From Haematococcus lacustris (taxonomy: Eukaryota > Chlorophyta > Chlorophyceae > Chlamydomonadales > Haematococcaceae), in the NCBI GenBank assembly GCA_030144725.1, contig JASKMD010000014.1:5674253-5738252 (forward strand): a DNA stretch of 64,000 bases, written 5' to 3'. The translations under genes and the position numbers were made by a program. How positions within the stretch are numbered: position 1 is the stretch's first letter; each line of letters starts with the position of its first letter. Positions 62,201-64,000 of this stretch are shown in pieces. The notes under the pieces are model-generated. The model was not told the origin of the DNA, searched no databases, and saw nothing but the letters and a program-made list of their open reading frames with translations.

Positions 62201-64000
62201 AAGCAGGGGTGGCGGCTACCTTGCTACAGGGCAAGCTCTACCCATGCCTAGCCTGATGAGAGAGTCAGTGCATGAAGGTTTGGGTGTGTCTTGTTGTGGT
62301 TGAGCCAGGTACAGCAGAAGCGCACTGCTGCTGCATGCATGCTGGTTCCCCTGCTGCTGCTGCTGCTGCCGCAGCTGCTGCTGCTGCACTGCTCGAGTGG
62401 CTTGGCCCACCTGACCTGCTACAGCATACCTCCTGCCCCTCTGCCCCTGGTCATACCCCCCTTGGAGCTGTGCTTCGCAGTGAGAGAAGCTTTTTGGGGC
62501 TGCTGCTGGGGGCGCGGTCTGACCTCGCTCCTGGCATCACCCTGGACAAGGACCAGGTCATTGCTCAGGTCTGTGATGCTGGCATGGCCTTCACACTAGC
62601 AGTGTGAGGAAAGATGCAAGAGTGAGGCAGAAAGGACAAGGACCGCAAGGCAAGCTAAAGGAGGGAGATTGTGGCAATGAAGTAGTGACAAGCAGGAAAG
62701 GAAGTGAAGGCAGGTGATGTAAAGCCTTCAAGGCAAAGCAGGCATTTGGAGAGTGGGGGGGTTTGAGAGGCTGTGCTGTGCCTCACGCTGCCTTCGTTGC
62801 TGCTGCTGCCACTGCTGCTGCCACTGCTGCTGCCACTGCTGCTGCCATTGCTGCTGCCAGGTGTTCACCTTCCTGCTGGCCGGCTATGAGACCACCGCCG
62901 CTGCGCTGACCTTTGCCCTGTACCTGCTGGCTGCCAACCCTGAGGCCCAGCGCAAGCTGCAGGTCAGGGGCTGACCCTCCTCCTCACACACCTCAGCAAC
63001 AGCACCATGAACGCCATCAGCAGCATGAGAACAGCACGGCAGGACAGCCCAGCAGGCAAGGCTGGCCCCCTCCACCCCCCTCACCTGCTGCACCCCCCTG
63101 CTGCTGCACTGCAGGCTGAGGTGGACAGCCAGGCCCACCTGCTGGCGCCCCGCAAGGGCCCCTCTGCTGCCCAAGAGCTGAATGGCGGCGACCACAAGCA
63201 GGGCAATGGCATCATGGTGGCCAACGGAGCTGGCCAGGCAAAGGCTGTGCTTGTGCAAGCCAAGGCAGCACCAGACCTGGCTCCTGCCATTGGACCAGTG
63301 TTGGCAGGTCAGCACCTCACCTGCTGCTACTCCTACATTACCAGCCGCTGCCTCTCACCACCTCACGCTGCGATTGTCACCGCCTGCCCTGCTGCCTCTG
63401 CTGCTGCCCTGCTGCCACAACCACCTACCCTGCTGCCGCCTACCCTGCTGCCGCTGCACACCTGACATGAGGTGTCTGGACTGACCCACCCGGAGCCTGC
63501 ATACCTGGACATGGCGTCCCTCCGTGTAAGCATTGTGGCCTGTCCTGTACTTGCAAAGCTGCTGGCTGCAAAACATAACACACTTCTCCGCTGCCAAGCT
63601 GCCAAGCCGGCCTATGACCTCACTGTAGCCCTGAGGCCCTGCCGTTCCTTACAACTGCCGCCTTGTGTTGATGGTGGTGCACAGAGCCTGTCAGGGCAGG
63701 GCAGGCTGGCAAGCCCCACATGGCCCTGAGCAGCGAGGAGCTGGCCCGCTCCTTCCCCTACACCTGCGCTGTGGTGGACGAGGCGCTGCGGCTGTACCCC
63801 TCAGCCGCAACCACCATCCGCACCAGTGCTGAGGAGCTTGAGGTGGCGGGGCTGAGGTGGGCAGCAGGGGGAGGTGGCCAGGTTGAGGTGGGCAGCAGGG
63901 GGAGGTGGTGATGGAGCTTTGCCTCTTCAGCAGTGGGAATGGGAGTGGGAGTGGCCAGTCCCGCTTCCTATCCCTACCCTCTGGCCTGTCCCTGAACACC
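55920..64000 (+). CDS. Cytochrome P450, partial at both ends
   Basis: Exons in phase: -55950 (from the gap), 56207-56371, 58725-58879, 59224-59314, 60031-60177, 60608-60733, 60989-61062, 61832-62086, 62481-62568, 62861-62962, 63115-63307, 63700-63856. Features: membrane anchor TVAAMLLAYIALY, proline hinge AIPGPVGLPLVGNLL, helix C AWRVARKAF, DVVGSCVFGVAFNTQ, SFLGLLLGARS, helix I LLAGYETTAAAL (oxygen-binding Thr pair) and the K-helix ExxR as DEALRLYP. The heme-Cys loop lies beyond the window. Style is like the CYP3/CYP711 clans, but the family is not assigned. A 255-bp exon carries a Thr/Ala-rich insert (TTTSTTSTTT, poly-Ala), and 63115-63307 an Ala/Lys-rich insert. Intron 56372-58724 holds pogo-like element 2. 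Confidence 0.85.
56935..58479 (-). mobile_element. Pogo-like DNA transposon derivative, copy 2
   Basis: 1545 bp with the same 27-bp terminal inverted repeats as copy 1 and TA on each side (56933-56934, 58480-58481). Inserted in a P450 intron, antisense to the gene. Carries the same transposase remnants. Confidence 0.9.
57311..58073 (-). pseudogene. Internally deleted pogo/Tigger-type transposase, copy 2
   Basis: N-terminal HTH frame 57672-58073 and C-terminal piece 57311-57499, as in copy 1. By eye the two HTH frames differ at two residues (D/G near residue 23, L/F near residue 125). The catalytic core is absent. Confidence 0.7.
58930..59085. repeat. Polypyrimidine tract in P450 intron
   Basis: CCCCTCCC/CTCCTC-rich stretch within intron 58880-59223, followed by a (CTG)n run at 59187-59218 next to the acceptor. 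Confidence 0.6.

Overview
The window looks like nuclear DNA of a green alga, most likely a chlamydomonadalean such as Haematococcus. That is an inference: it is GC-rich, the genes have many short exons, CTG/CAG/GGT runs encode poly-Ala, poly-Ser and poly-Gln inside proteins, and algal-type dispersed repeats are abundant. No rRNA, tRNA, CRISPR array or bacterial operon was seen. Two runs of exactly 500 N (21219-21718, 55420-55919) are assembly gaps of unknown true length.

Layout. 1-4436 (+): the last exons of an unrecognised multi-pass membrane protein. 6025-10760: a decayed non-LTR retrotransposon (minus) and two copies of a dispersed hairpin repeat. 11114-19475 (-): a large low-complexity nuclear protein with an N-terminal HARE-HTH domain. 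20000-21218 (+): the start of a CDCA7-type zinc-finger gene, divergent from the HARE gene and running into gap 1. 21719-24237 (-): the N-terminal half of an ISE2-like DEVH-box RNA helicase, running into the same gap from the other side. 25296-32440 (-): a SEL1L/HRD3 homologue (ER-associated degradation). 32603-37849 (+): a GH27 alpha-galactosidase with an embedded ShKT domain, divergent from SEL1L across about 160 bp.

38379-50715 is a transposon block: a pogo-like deletion derivative (1545 bp), fragments of a family with a TnpB/Fanzor-like RuvC-III motif, and a 9.2 kb Ty3/gypsy-type retroelement. Between RNase H and integrase that retroelement carries what reads as a C5-cytosine-methyltransferase-like domain, broken by a frame change and lacking key catalytic residues. 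51504-52923 (+): an SRSF1/SR34-type splicing factor. 53856-54305: a hAT-type MITE. 54612-55419 (+): a UBE2H/UBC8-type ubiquitin-conjugating enzyme cut by gap 2. 55920-64000 (+): a cytochrome P450 that starts in gap 2 and runs off the window; its second complete intron holds a near-identical second copy of the pogo-like element.

Most interesting items: the retroelement-borne methyltransferase-like domain; the odd LTR arrangement around that element; the dispersed hairpin repeat, which repeatedly sits in introns just downstream of splice donors; and the divergent HARE-HTH/CDCA7 pair, both linked to chromatin or DNA-methylation biology. Exon boundaries were chosen by eye from GT/GC-AG sites and phase agreement, so individual edges may be off by a base or more.
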